DNA of 64,000 nt from an uncultured Bacilli bacterium. GTDB taxonomy: Bacteria; Bacillota_I; Bacilli_A; RF39; UBA660. The DNA is taken from NCBI GenBank assembly GCA_934096985.1, contig CAKONC010000005.1, positions 1 to 64,000 on the forward strand, written 5' to 3'. The position numbers and the translations under genes are program-made. The notes below the pieces were generated by a model that was not told the DNA's origin, did no database searches, and saw only the letters and a program-made list of their open reading frames with translations. Positions 1 through 7,967 of this stretch are shown here, one piece after another; within the stretch, counting starts at the first letter, position 1; each line of letters starts with the position of its first letter.

Positions 1-112
1 GTGGCGAAACCTTATTTAATAAGGAAAATGGCATAAAATAAGTAATAATTTAATTTAGGGCTTATTTTTCATACCCGGCAGGTCGAGAGTTCGAATCTCC
101 CCGTCGCTACCA
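1..112 (+). tRNA. tRNA-Met (CAT) 3' half with abnormal 5' half; likely defective or chimeric
   Basis: From the CAT at 70-72 to the final CCA there are exactly 40 nt, as in a normal tRNA (positions 37-76). They include variable loop AGGTC, T-loop TTCGAAT, discriminator A and encoded CCA, and resemble the 3' half of Bacillus elongator tRNA-Met. The 5' side does not fit: GGCGA at 3-7 can pair with the 3' acceptor, but there is no D-arm and no partner (GCCGG type) for the 3' anticodon strand CCGGC. An AT-rich stretch of about 60 nt stands there instead. It could be a pseudogene, an attachment-site scar, or an assembly artefact at the window edge. A terminator follows at 126-150. Confidence 0.5.
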
Positions 113-125
113 AATAAAAAGTTAG

Positions 126-150
126 TCCGTATAAGCGGATTTTTTTATTT
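126..150 (+). terminator. Rho-independent terminator after the tRNA-Met remnant
   Basis: Stem TCCGT/GCGGA (126-130 with 135-139, one G-U pair) with loop ATAA, followed directly by a run of seven T from 140. It separates the tRNA transcript from the RNase J promoter. Confidence 0.75.
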
Positions 151-152
151 TA

Positions 153-181
153 TAGACAAAACATCAAATATATGCTATAAT
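153..181 (+). promoter_or_regulatory. SigA-type promoter of the RNase J gene
   Basis: -35 TAGACA (153-158), a 17-nt spacer, -10 TATAAT (176-181). The start codon lies 47 nt downstream of the -10, leaving a short leader. Confidence 0.7.
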
Positions 182-228
182 CAATTTGTTTTTATAAACT
201 TTATTGAGAGAAAGAAGGAATTTATTTA

Positions 229-1902
229 ATGAAAAATGAAGTAGATGCAACATCTATCATTGCTTTAGGTGGCTTAGGAGAAGTCGGTAAAAATATGTAC
301 GTTATTAGTCATAAAGATGAACTAATTATTATAGATTGTGGTGTTTTATTTCCCGAGGATGACCTATTAGGAATTGATTATGTTATTCAAGATTACACAT
401 ATTTGAAACAAAATGAAAACAAAATTAAAGCATTAATTATAACTCATGGTCACGAAGATCATATTGGGGGAATACCTTTTTTATTGCAAAGCGTAAATAT
501 TCCTATTATATATGCTCCCAAAATAGCTAGTGACTTAATTAACAAGAAACTTGAAGAGAGAAATATTAATTATAAAAATATAGAAATTATTAATAGTGAA
601 TTAAACTTAAAATTTAAATATTTTAACATTGAATTTGTTAATACAACTCACTCTATACCTGATAGTTATGCAATATGTATTCACACACCAAATGGAACTA
701 TTTTTGAAACTGGTGATTTTAAGTTTGACTTGACTCCAATTGGGCCAATGGCAGACATTCATAAAATGGCAAGAATTGGTGCGGAAGGTGTATCACTTCT
801 TTTGAGTGATTCTACTAACGCATTATCAGAAGGATATTCGAAAAGTGAATCATCTGTTGACGGTACATTAAATGACATAATATCAAGACATCATGGTAGA
901 GTTATAATTGCAACATTTGCATCAAATATATTTAGAATTAAGCATATAGTAGAAACATGTAAACAATATGGAAGAAAAATTGTTGTTTTTGGTAGAAGTA
1001 TGGAAAATGCCATTGAGCTAGCAAGTAATAACGGATTAATTGAAGATAAAAATATTTTTATTGATGCATTTCAATCAAAAAATTTAAAAAGGAATGAAGT
1101 ATGCATATTATGTACAGGAACTCAAGGTGAACCTTTGGCTGCATTATCAAGAATTGCAAATGGTGTTCATAAACAAATATCCTTATTAAATGATGATTTA
1201 GTCATATTTTCATCAAGTGCAATACCTGGCAATGCAAATAGTATAAACAAAATAATTAATAAACTTTATTTAAAAGGTGTAAGAGTATTCACAAACACTG
1301 AATTTAGTGACATTCATACTTCAGGACATGCCAAAGAAGAAGAACTAAAATGGATGCTAAGAATTATTAAACCAGACTATTTTATGCCAATGCATGGTGA
1401 ATATAGAATGCTTAAAAAACACGCTGAAATAGCTAAGGTTTGTGGTATAGAAAACTCCATCATTTGTGAAAATGGCAACGTTGTAAAATTACTTAATGGA
1501 AAAGCCTATAAAGATGGAAATGTCACAGCTGGAGATGTATATGTTGATGGCTCTCGAATCGGTGATGTTGGCTCTGTTGTTATTAAAGACCGAAAATTAA
1601 TGAGTCATGATGGTATATTAATTGCTATTTTAAATATTAATACTTTAACAAGAAAGCTTTTAATTAAACCAAATGTTACTGCAAGAGGTTTTGTAACTAT
1701 TAATGAAAATATAGAATTAATAAACAAAATTGAAAATAAAATATCTGAAATAACAAATAATTTTTTATCAAAATCAATTTATAGCTATACAGATTTAAAA
1801 AATCAAATTATTTTGGAGGTACTTCCATTTATTAATGAACTTACTGGAAGAAGACCAATTATTATGCCTATTATAATGGAAGTTAATCAATCAATATACT
1901 AA
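229..1902 (+). CDS. rnj: Ribonuclease J
   Basis: RNase J, a dual 5'-3' exonuclease and endonuclease for mRNA turnover and rRNA/tRNA maturation in Gram-positive bacteria. The 557-aa length is normal. The metallo-beta-lactamase zinc motif HGHEDH is at residues 73-78, followed by the beta-CASP core (SDSTNAL near 190, SSSAIPGNANSI near 327) and the late metal motifs SGHA and MPMHGEYR near 365-385, then a short C-terminal domain. The start is ATG after a GAAGGA ribosome-binding site. It is monocistronic between its own promoter and a bidirectional terminator. With RNase Y encoded convergently 0.6 kb away, the window carries both main Bacilli-type mRNA-decay nucleases. J1 versus J2 cannot be decided here. 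Confidence 0.95.
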   Translation: MKNEVDATSIIALGGLGEVGKNMYVISHKDELIIIDCGVLFPEDDLLGIDYVIQDYTYLKQNENKIKALIITHGHEDHIGGIPFLLQSVNIPIIYAPKIASDLINKKLEERNINYKNIEIINSELNLKFKYFNIEFVNTTHSIPDSYAICIHTPNGTIFETGDFKFDLTPIGPMADIHKMARIGAEGVSLLLSDSTNALSEGYSKSESSVDGTLNDIISRHHGRVIIATFASNIFRIKHIVETCKQYGRKIVVFGRSMENAIELASNNGLIEDKNIFIDAFQSKNLKRNEVCILCTGTQGEPLAALSRIANGVHKQISLLNDDLVIFSSSAIPGNANSINKIINKLYLKGVRVFTNTEFSDIHTSGHAKEEELKWMLRIIKPDYFMPMHGEYRMLKKHAEIAKVCGIENSIICENGNVVKLLNGKAYKDGNVTAGDVYVDGSRIGDVGSVVIKDRKLMSHDGILIAILNINTLTRKLLIKPNVTARGFVTINENIELINKIENKISEITNNFLSKSIYSYTDLKNQIILEVLPFINELTGRRPIIMPIIMEVNQSIY

Positions 1903-1926
1903 AAACCTATCAAAATGATAGGTTTT
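1903..1926. terminator. Bidirectional terminator between rnj and the JAMM gene
   Basis: A 10-bp perfect stem (1903-1912 with 1916-1925) and a 3-nt AAA loop, with T-runs on both sides. It serves RNase J on the plus strand and the rny-JAMM unit on the minus strand. Confidence 0.85.
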
Positions 1927-2436
1927 TTAAATGTGTTTTTCTAATTGCTCATCTTGACTAAAAAATTTTTCTATAGTCATATATTTTTTGCCATCTTTAA
2001 CAATGATTAGCGTTTTTTCTGTTTCCTTATTTTTAAACACTGTATCACAATTAAATGTAAAATATTTTGGACTAAAAATAAGACATATTTTATCACTAGC
2101 CCAATGAGGTTCTAAAACATTTTTGTCAACATCTGAAAAAGCACTTGTATATTGACCATGTGAATGATACGTTCCAAGTATTTCATAGCCATTCTTATCC
2201 GCAAAAGCTTTTGCGCGACTTTCATATAAAAGCGGAAAAACAAACTCATTTTCAGAACCTACTAAATTCTTTTCATAATATATTTGTTCGATATAAAAAT
2301 GAAGTACACCTTGAATATTTTTCATTTTTCCAAGTAAATAGCCACCACACTCAGAAAATTCATCAATATAAGCGTGACTAATTATTGCTTCAGCAACATT
2401 TAAACTTATAATAACTATTGATTTAGGTGATTGCAT
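1927..2436 (-). CDS. Stand-alone JAMM/MPN-motif metalloprotease-like protein
   Basis: A 169-aa soluble protein carrying the full JAMM signature: Glu29 in ECGG, then His91-Ser-His93, a 7-residue gap, Ser101 and Asp104, with spacing H-x-H-x7-S-x2-D. This is the zinc-binding set of MPN+ isopeptidases and of bacterial JAB proteins that trim ubiquitin-like or sulfur-carrier tails. No E1, E2, ThiS or ubiquitin-like partner is visible nearby. It starts at ATG after AAGGAG and lies 25 bp downstream of rny, so it is probably co-transcribed. The family is clear; the substrate is unknown. It could be a peptidase for a small-protein C-terminus or a non-proteolytic MPN protein, but an intact motif favours catalysis. 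Confidence 0.75.
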   Translation of the reverse strand: MQSPKSIVIISLNVAEAIISHAYIDEFSECGGYLLGKMKNIQGVLHFYIEQIYYEKNLVGSENEFVFPLLYESRAKAFADKNGYEILGTYHSHGQYTSAFSDVDKNVLEPHWASDKICLIFSPKYFTFNCDTVFKNKETEKTLIIVKDGKKYMTIEKFFSQDEQLEKHI

Positions 2437-2461
2437 ATTTTCTCCTTAAAAATGAAGAAGT

Positions 2462-4015
2462 TTATTTTGCTTCTTCCTGTGCTCTTGTCTCTCTTATAAC
2501 AGTAATTTTAATTGTTCCTGGATACTGCATCTCTTTTTCAATTTTATCTTTCATATCACGAGCAATTTTATAACTTGTTAAATCATCAACTTCATCTGGT
2601 TTAACCATAACCCTGACTTCTCTTCCGGCCTGCATAGCGTATGTTTTTTCAACACCTTCAAATGAATTACCAATATTTTCAAGCATTTCAAGACGTTTAA
2701 TGTAGTTTTCAACAGAGTCATTTCTTGCGCCAGGTCTTGCAGCACTTAATGTATCAGCTACTGCAACTAAATTTGCAATAATTGTCTTTGGTTCTTTGGC
2801 ACCATGATGAGAAATAATTGCATCTAAAACAGTTTCATTTTCATGATACTTTTTAGCAATATCATAGCCTATTTCGACATGGCTTCCTTCAACTTCAAAG
2901 TCTATTGCCTTACCTATATCATGTAAAAGTCCCGCGCGTTTTGCCAAATTAATATTTTCATCTAATTCAGCAGCCATTAATCCACATAAATTAGCAACTT
3001 CAACAGAATGTTTTAAAGCATTTTGTCCGTAACTTGTACGATAATTTAACTTACCTATTAGGTGTAAAAGTTCTGGATCCATTTTAGTAAGTCCAAGCTC
3101 ATTCATTGTTTTACTACCTAATTCAGTAATTTTATTATCAATATCCCTAACCGTTTTATCATAGACTTCTTCGATTCTAGCAGGATGTATTCTACCGTCT
3201 TTAATAAGCGTTTCAATTGTTATTTTTGCTATTTCCCTTCGAAGTGGATCAAACGATGATATTACAATTGCCTCAGGTGTATCATCAATTATTAAATCAA
3301 CTCCAGTAATTGACTCTATAGTTCGAATATTTCTACCCTCACGTCCAATAAGCCTTCCCTTCATTTCATCATTAGGAAGTTCTATAGTACTTACAGTTTG
3401 AAGTCCCACAACATCATCAGCATATCTTTCCATAGAGTCAACAATAAGTTGCTTTGCTTTATCATTTGCCTCTAGTTTTGCTTTTGCTGTTTCATCTTGA
3501 ATAAATTGTGCTATTTCTTTACTCATATCATTTTCGACACGAGCCATAATCTGTTTTTTAGCATTTTCCTTGCTTAAACCAGATATTTTTTCTAATTTCT
3601 CTATTTCTTCTTTTAATAGAGCATCCATTTTAGTCTCTTTTTCTTGGATATTTTGCATTCTTGACATTAATGTATTTTCTTTATCATCAAGTGATGCATC
3701 TCTTTTTTGTAGCATTTCCTCTCTTTTATCGAGATTATTTTCTCTACTAATTAAACGATTCTCTGTTTCTTTAAGTTCAGCTTTTTTTTCTTTTACCTCA
3801 GCATCAGTTTGCTGTTTTAATTTAAAGCTTTCTTCTTTAAGTTCCAAAAGTGCATCTCTTTTTTGTTTATCCGCCTCTTTCTTGGCATCCTCAATTAGTT
3901 TATTAGCCTTATTGAAGCGTTTTTTGTTAATTATAAAAAATATTACAAATATAATTGCTGCCCCAATTATTAATCCAATAACAAGAGTTAAAATGGAAGA
4001 TTTTGTAAATTCCAT
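2462..4015 (-). CDS. rny: Ribonuclease Y
   Basis: RNase Y, the membrane-anchored endoribonuclease that starts mRNA decay in many Bacillota. The 517-aa protein shows an N-terminal membrane helix (residues 8-30), a long Lys/Glu-rich coiled coil (about 33-190), a KH RNA-binding domain containing [12 protein letters not shown], and an HD domain with the catalytic motif LLHDIGKA plus ISHHGAKEP. Length and order are as in Bacillus. The start is ATG after a GAGG site. A SigA promoter lies at 4066-4094. It is the first gene of a unit with the JAMM-motif gene. Confidence 0.95.
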   Translation of the reverse strand: MEFTKSSILTLVIGLIIGAAIIFVIFFIINKKRFNKANKLIEDAKKEADKQKRDALLELKEESFKLKQQTDAEVKEKKAELKETENRLISRENNLDKREEMLQKRDASLDDKENTLMSRMQNIQEKETKMDALLKEEIEKLEKISGLSKENAKKQIMARVENDMSKEIAQFIQDETAKAKLEANDKAKQLIVDSMERYADDVVGLQTVSTIELPNDEMKGRLIGREGRNIRTIESITGVDLIIDDTPEAIVISSFDPLRREIAKITIETLIKDGRIHPARIEEVYDKTVRDIDNKITELGSKTMNELGLTKMDPELLHLIGKLNYRTSYGQNALKHSVEVANLCGLMAAELDENINLAKRAGLLHDIGKAIDFEVEGSHVEIGYDIAKKYHENETVLDAIISHHGAKEPKTIIANLVAVADTLSAARPGARNDSVENYIKRLEMLENIGNSFEGVEKTYAMQAGREVRVMVKPDEVDDLTSYKIARDMKDKIEKEMQYPGTIKITVIRETRAQEEAK

Positions 4016-4065
4016 TTTATCCTCACTTTCCTTATATTTTAGAAATTTTAAATCTCTACAATTTT

Positions 4066-4094
4066 ATTATATATTTTTTTGAGTTTTTAATCAA
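4066..4094 (-). promoter_or_regulatory. SigA-type promoter of rny
   Basis: Minus strand: -35 TTGATT (4089-4094), a 17-nt spacer, -10 TATAAT (4066-4071). Confidence 0.7.
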
Positions 4095-4122
4095 TAGAAA
4101 ATACATTTCTGTTTACAAAATG

Positions 4123-4779
4123 CTATATTACATATAAAAATATTGAAAAGAAAAATAATATACTTGCTGCTAATACGAAAAAATGAAATATTGAGTGCAT
4201 ATATTTTTTCTTTTTGCCAATACCATAGAAAATAGCTCCAATTGTATACAATACACCCGCACTAAGCATTAAATAAATTCCTGCAATATCAATACTTTCT
4301 ACTAGCGTTTTAAAAGTAAATATAATCATCCATCCCATAATTAAATATAAAAACATAGAAAACTTTTTATATTTTTTTAAATTTATAGAATTTAAAACTA
4401 TACCTAAAATGGCGCATATCCAAATAATACCAAAAACTACCCAACCAATAGTTTTTGGAAGTGCTACTAAAGCATAAGGTGTATAAGTCCCCGCAATAAG
4501 TAAAAATATGCTATCATGATCTAATATTCTAAACACTCTTTTTGCATTATTGACTTTAAAGGAATGATACAGTGTCGACATTGTGTATAAAATTATAGAA
4601 CATGAGCCATAAATTACGCTGCTTACAACGGCGTAAACATTATGATGAATTGCACTAAAAACTACACATAAAACAAGAGCTGCAATAGAAAGAAGGCAAC
4701 CTATGCCATGACTTATTGCAGATAGAAGTTCTTCACACAAACTATATTTTGGAATTTCAATTTTTTCTTTTAATTTCAT
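4123..4779 (-). CDS. Hemolysin III / TrhA family seven-TM membrane protein
   Basis: A 218-aa integral membrane protein of the PAQR/hemolysin III family (YqfA/TrhA). About seven hydrophobic segments are visible, with the family's metal-site-like motifs: SAISHGIG near residue 22, LYHSF near 70, LDHDSIFLLIAGTYTPY near 86, and a C-terminal HSIFHF. In Bacilli the family is linked to membrane-lipid homeostasis; true haemolytic activity is doubtful. There is no recognisable ribosome-binding site. A weak -10-like TAAAAT ends six nt before the ATG, so the mRNA may be leaderless. It appears to be a single-gene unit; the gene upstream ends in its own terminator. Confidence 0.88.
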   Translation of the reverse strand: MKLKEKIEIPKYSLCEELLSAISHGIGCLLSIAALVLCVVFSAIHHNVYAVVSSVIYGSCSIILYTMSTLYHSFKVNNAKRVFRILDHDSIFLLIAGTYTPYALVALPKTIGWVVFGIIWICAILGIVLNSINLKKYKKFSMFLYLIMGWMIIFTFKTLVESIDIAGIYLMLSAGVLYTIGAIFYGIGKKKKYMHSIFHFFVLAASILFFFSIFLYVI

Positions 4780-4845
4780 AGTATAATTTTATCATTTTAT
4801 GTTAAAAATATAAACAACAATTTATAAAAAACGTTTATCATAAAA

Positions 4846-4872
4846 AAACGAAATAATAATATCATTTCGTTT
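4846..4872 (-). terminator. Terminator of the LiaF-like/DUF4097 unit
   Basis: A 9-bp stem, AAACGAAAT (4846-4854) with ATTTCGTTT (4864-4872). Read on the minus strand it is followed by a T-run. It overlaps the last codons of the DUF4097 gene. Confidence 0.75.
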
Positions 4873-5656
4873 CCAAATATAAATTACCTACGCCACCTTC
4901 AATATTCAAACTAACTGGTCCTTGGCCATTTTCGTAGCTGTCAGATACTTTTTCATTATCAACATAAATATTTCCTAAGCCCTTTTTTATTTTAATTTTA
5001 TAATCATTTATGTCACTTAATAATCTTATATTAAGTTCTCCAACTCCAGCACTAATTTTATTATTGCCTTTAAACAATGATGCAATACTACTTTTTCCGG
5101 CACCCATTGCAAAGTTTAAATTATAAATATCACCATCTTCAATTTCTAACGTACCAGCTCCACCAGTAATTTTAGCATCATCTAAAATTGTTATCTTATT
5201 TATATTAATTTTTCCAGCACCTTGTTTTAAATTGATTTTTTTCGAATTTATGTTAGCAATTTCAATATATCCAGCACCAGCAGTTAAATTTAATTCATTA
5301 AATATTTTATCATTAGGTATATATAATATTAAATTACTATCTTTTGTATTAATAGATATATTTATTTTTTCTTCAGTAATTTTTATTGAATTGTCTTTTT
5401 TATCTAATTTTACGTGCTTATTATTTGTTTCAATTTTAAATTCATTAGACTCTTTAATTATTAAATTTGTATAAGATAATGTAACATTTAAAGAATCTAT
5501 ATTTTTTTCACCATCATCATATAGAACCTTGTTTTCTTTTAATAATGGACTTGATGTAAAATATTTTTTAAAAACATTATATTTTCCAGTATATAATCCA
5601 TATATAACAAAAATTATAAAAGCAAGTATTGTTAATCTAATTAATTTTCTAATCAT
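4862..5656 (-). CDS. DUF4097-type beta-strand repeat membrane protein
   Basis: A 264-aa protein with an N-terminal signal-anchor helix (residues 7-22) and a long extracellular region of repeated beta strands. The repeats contain recurring Gly-Ala-Gly or Gly-Val-Gly steps (TAGAGYIEI, KQGAGKINI, TGGAGTLEI, AMGAGKSSI, SAGVGELNI), the signature of the DUF4097/LiaG-like right-handed beta-solenoid family. Its start overlaps the stop of the LiaF-like gene by 4 nt, indicating translational coupling. It is probably an envelope-stress or wall-associated protein; the specific role is unknown. No LiaRS two-component genes are adjacent. Confidence 0.72.
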   Translation of the reverse strand: MIRKLIRLTILAFIIFVIYGLYTGKYNVFKKYFTSSPLLKENKVLYDDGEKNIDSLNVTLSYTNLIIKESNEFKIETNNKHVKLDKKDNSIKITEEKINISINTKDSNLILYIPNDKIFNELNLTAGAGYIEIANINSKKINLKQGAGKININKITILDDAKITGGAGTLEIEDGDIYNLNFAMGAGKSSIASLFKGNNKISAGVGELNIRLLSDINDYKIKIKKGLGNIYVDNEKVSDSYENGQGPVSLNIEGGVGNLYLETK

Positions 5657-6330
5657 TTAATATCAACTCCACCAAATATACAAACAGCATTTAAATATAT
5701 CGTAATATTTCCATCATCTGATAATTCTTTATTTTTTATATCGACTCCACCAAAAATTGGAGTTGATTTTATTTTTATCTTACAATTTTCAGGAACATAT
5801 ATATCTATTCCACCAAAAATAGATAATGAATCAATAACAATATCTTTTTCCAAAATTGCGTCCCTTAAATCTAAAGTTATTGCACCAAAGACAGAATTTA
5901 AGTTCATATTTTCAGCTTTTTCTTTTTTTAATCTTAAATCTTGAGAGCCAAAGAATGCAAATTGTTTATTACTATTTCCATCTTTTTTTAATTTATCAAT
6001 ATCCTTGCTATTAATATCTAGTACATCTTTAAATACTAATAATAATCCAATTGTAATTAATATTATTGGTAATAATAGTTTTAATAACAAACCAAATTCA
6101 ATTAAGTCCCTTTCAGCTAAAAAAAGCCAAATACCAATTACTAAAAAAATAGCACTAGATGTTTTATCTTTATTTTCTAATACGCCAATTAATGCTGGGA
6201 TAATAATGAAAAAAGTCCACCATCCTTTAAAAAATATGTTAACATCAGTTAAGCCAAAGGCATTTAGACTTAATACTATTCCAATAAAAATAAGTATAAA
6301 GCCTAAGATATATTTTAAATAATATTTCAT
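5653..6330 (-). CDS. LiaF-like membrane protein
   Basis: A 225-aa protein. Residues 1-100 hold about four membrane helices. The C-terminal half (about 135-225) shows the LiaF/YvqF-type beta repeat, with IFGGI, IFGGV and IFGGV steps. In Bacillus, LiaF inhibits the LiaSR cell-envelope stress system. Here the partner is the DUF4097 (LiaG-like) gene, overlapping by ATGA, but no sensor kinase or regulator is adjacent. The function is therefore probably envelope-related, perhaps acting on an unlinked two-component system. It is the first gene of a two-gene unit. Confidence 0.75.
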   Translation of the reverse strand: MKYYLKYILGFILIFIGIVLSLNAFGLTDVNIFFKGWWTFFIIIPALIGVLENKDKTSSAIFLVIGIWLFLAERDLIEFGLLLKLLLPIILITIGLLLVFKDVLDINSKDIDKLKKDGNSNKQFAFFGSQDLRLKKEKAENMNLNSVFGAITLDLRDAILEKDIVIDSLSIFGGIDIYVPENCKIKIKSTPIFGGVDIKNKELSDDGNITIYLNAVCIFGGVDIK

Positions 6331-6400
6331 GTAACCATCCTACTTTCTAAATATGATTATAGCATTAATAATATGATATGTAAATTTTTTTATAAAAAAA

Positions 6401-6416
6401 AAGTGGCAAGCCACTT
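6401..6416 (-). terminator. Terminator of the 205-aa orphan gene
   Basis: A 7-bp stem AAGTGGC/GCCACTT with a 2-nt loop. On the minus strand it is followed by at least eight T. It overlaps the stop codon of the upstream gene. Confidence 0.85.
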
Positions 6417-7032
6417 AATTAGTTATCATAGTAAAATCACTTAAATTGTTCATTGCATAAGGTTTAACTTGGAATATTACTTTTTCTGCTGCTCTAACCT
6501 CCCTACCATTTGACAATTTAGCATTCCCTAAAGACTCTTTAACAGGAACAATTATGTATTCATATAAATTTTCACTGTCAACTAGAACTTGATAATTTGT
6601 ATTAACATTATTTAATGCCTTAAGTACTTTACCATTTAAATTCAAATAACCACATAAATATTTTTCAACTAATTCATTTTGTTTAATTTTTTCAGTAACA
6701 ATAGCAGTATATAAACGCCCTTTTGAATCAATAAATTCTGGAATATTTTGAATATCTAGATTATTTACAGACGAATTTTGAACATTTTCAGTATTACTTG
6801 AATTTTGTACATACTTAGAAAAATAATCAGCAAATTTTGAGGAATTATCTTCTTCTTTTTCCTCAGGCAAAGAAATTGGCTCAACTGAGCTATTTTTTGC
6901 AAGTTCAACATTTAAATTCAAAGCTTCTTCAGGTTTTAATACGGGAACTACTTCTTCATTTTTATTTTCAACAACATTATTATTAATATAATCTGTTAAA
7001 TCAAACACCTCATTATTATTCACACTATTCAT
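6415..7032 (-). CDS. Conserved-looking cytoplasmic protein of unknown function, 205 aa
   Basis: I do not recognise a family. There is no signal peptide or membrane helix. Residues 1-105 are Asn/Glu/Val-rich and probably disordered. Residues 106-205 look folded, beginning PEFIDSKGRLY and containing alternating beta-like stretches (YQVLVDSENLYEYIIVPV, EKVIFQVKPYA). It starts at ATG after AGGTAGGTG, has a near-consensus SigA promoter at 7060-7088 and its own terminator, so it is a well-formed single-gene unit. The disordered N-terminus plus compact C-terminal domain suggests an adaptor or scaffold, but that is only inference. Confidence 0.7.
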   Translation of the reverse strand: MNSVNNNEVFDLTDYINNNVVENKNEEVVPVLKPEEALNLNVELAKNSSVEPISLPEEKEEDNSSKFADYFSKYVQNSSNTENVQNSSVNNLDIQNIPEFIDSKGRLYTAIVTEKIKQNELVEKYLCGYLNLNGKVLKALNNVNTNYQVLVDSENLYEYIIVPVKESLGNAKLSNGREVRAAEKVIFQVKPYAMNNLSDFTMITN

Positions 7033-7059
7033 AATAACACCTACCTTTATTCTTCTTAT

Positions 7060-7088
7060 ATTATAAATTGTAATTAGTTTTTTTTCAA
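7060..7088 (-). promoter_or_regulatory. SigA-type promoter of the 205-aa orphan gene
   Basis: Minus strand: -35 TTGAAA (7083-7088), exactly 17 nt, -10 TATAAT (7060-7065). It sits immediately beyond the stop codon of the patatin gene. Confidence 0.75.
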
Positions 7089-7095
7089 TATTAAA

Positions 7096-7950
7096 TTAAT
7101 CTATATTTAAATATTTTTTTAAGTTATCTATATTTTTTCTAGCATCATTAATACCAACGTTATATATTTTTTCTATAGCTTCTGGACTTGCTTTTGTAAT
7201 GTCTATCTGTACACTTTCTGATGGACGAAAAACAAAAATTTTTTTATCTTCTTCGAGTTTATTAACTTTTTCTAAAGAAGAGTTATACTGAGCATAACGA
7301 TTATACATTGATTCCAAAAAATTACTATATTTATGATATTTTGCTCTAATTGCAAATTTTTCTTCCATACTAAATGGCTTTTTTTTATAACCAAGTTTTT
7401 GAGTCAATACAACTATTATTTTGTCATAATTTAGTGACAAACAAAAATCAATCGGGATACTATCTGATATTGCGCCATCTAAATATTTATTGTCATCAAT
7501 AGTTACCATTTTAGTTACAAAAGGCATTGCAGAACTTGCTCTAAATATTTCCATATCATCAAAAATATTTTTAATAAGTCTATATTCAGCTTTCCCAGTC
7601 TTTACATTTGTTATAACAACATACAACTTTTTATTTGCTTTTTCAAATGATAATTCATCAAATGGGTCTAAATTCTTGTTTACTTCATAATATGCAAATT
7701 TTTTATTAACTAAATTACCCGTTAACATTAATGATCTTTTACTTATATATCTTTGATCATTACAATATTTTTTATTTAGTCTTATAACCCTGCCTTTTTG
7801 CTTAGAAAAATAGTTTGGAGCAATTAATGCTCCTGCAGATACACCAACTATAGCATCTACATCAATATTATTTTCTAATAATATATCAAGCACTCCAGCA
7901 GTGTACATTCCTCTTAAGGCACCACCCTCTAATAATAACAAAGTTTTCAT
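7096..7950 (-). CDS. Patatin-like phospholipase
   Basis: A 284-aa patatin-family serine lipase/acyl hydrolase. Visible motifs are the glycine-rich oxyanion element EGGALRG (8-14), the nucleophile motif GVSAG with Ser38, and the DGA motif with Asp158, which together form the Ser-Asp dyad. It resembles the YchK/RssA-like patatins that act on membrane lipids. The in-frame TTG at 7965 would add five residues, but it lies inside the ribosome-binding site TTGGAAAG, so the ATG at 7950 is chosen. It follows the L,D-transpeptidase gene by 17 bp and is probably in the same transcript. Confidence 0.88.
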   Translation of the reverse strand: MKTLLLLEGGALRGMYTAGVLDILLENNIDVDAIVGVSAGALIAPNYFSKQKGRVIRLNKKYCNDQRYISKRSLMLTGNLVNKKFAYYEVNKNLDPFDELSFEKANKKLYVVITNVKTGKAEYRLIKNIFDDMEIFRASSAMPFVTKMVTIDDNKYLDGAISDSIPIDFCLSLNYDKIIVVLTQKLGYKKKPFSMEEKFAIRAKYHKYSNFLESMYNRYAQYNSSLEKVNKLEEDKKIFVFRPSESVQIDITKASPEAIEKIYNVGINDARKNIDNLKKYLNID

Positions 7951-7967
7951 ATTATTTCTTTCCAATT

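Noticed and set aside
1..112. tmRNA or group I intron in tRNA
   Set aside because: The 3' part has a normal variable loop and anticodon, unlike tmRNA. No P7-like core or terminal G of a group I intron precedes the 3' half.
3570..4082. 170-aa plus-strand frame
   Set aside because: Antisense to the RNase Y coiled-coil region. The repetitive Ser/Leu content reflects that region's Lys/Glu codons, and it has no promoter or ribosome-binding site.
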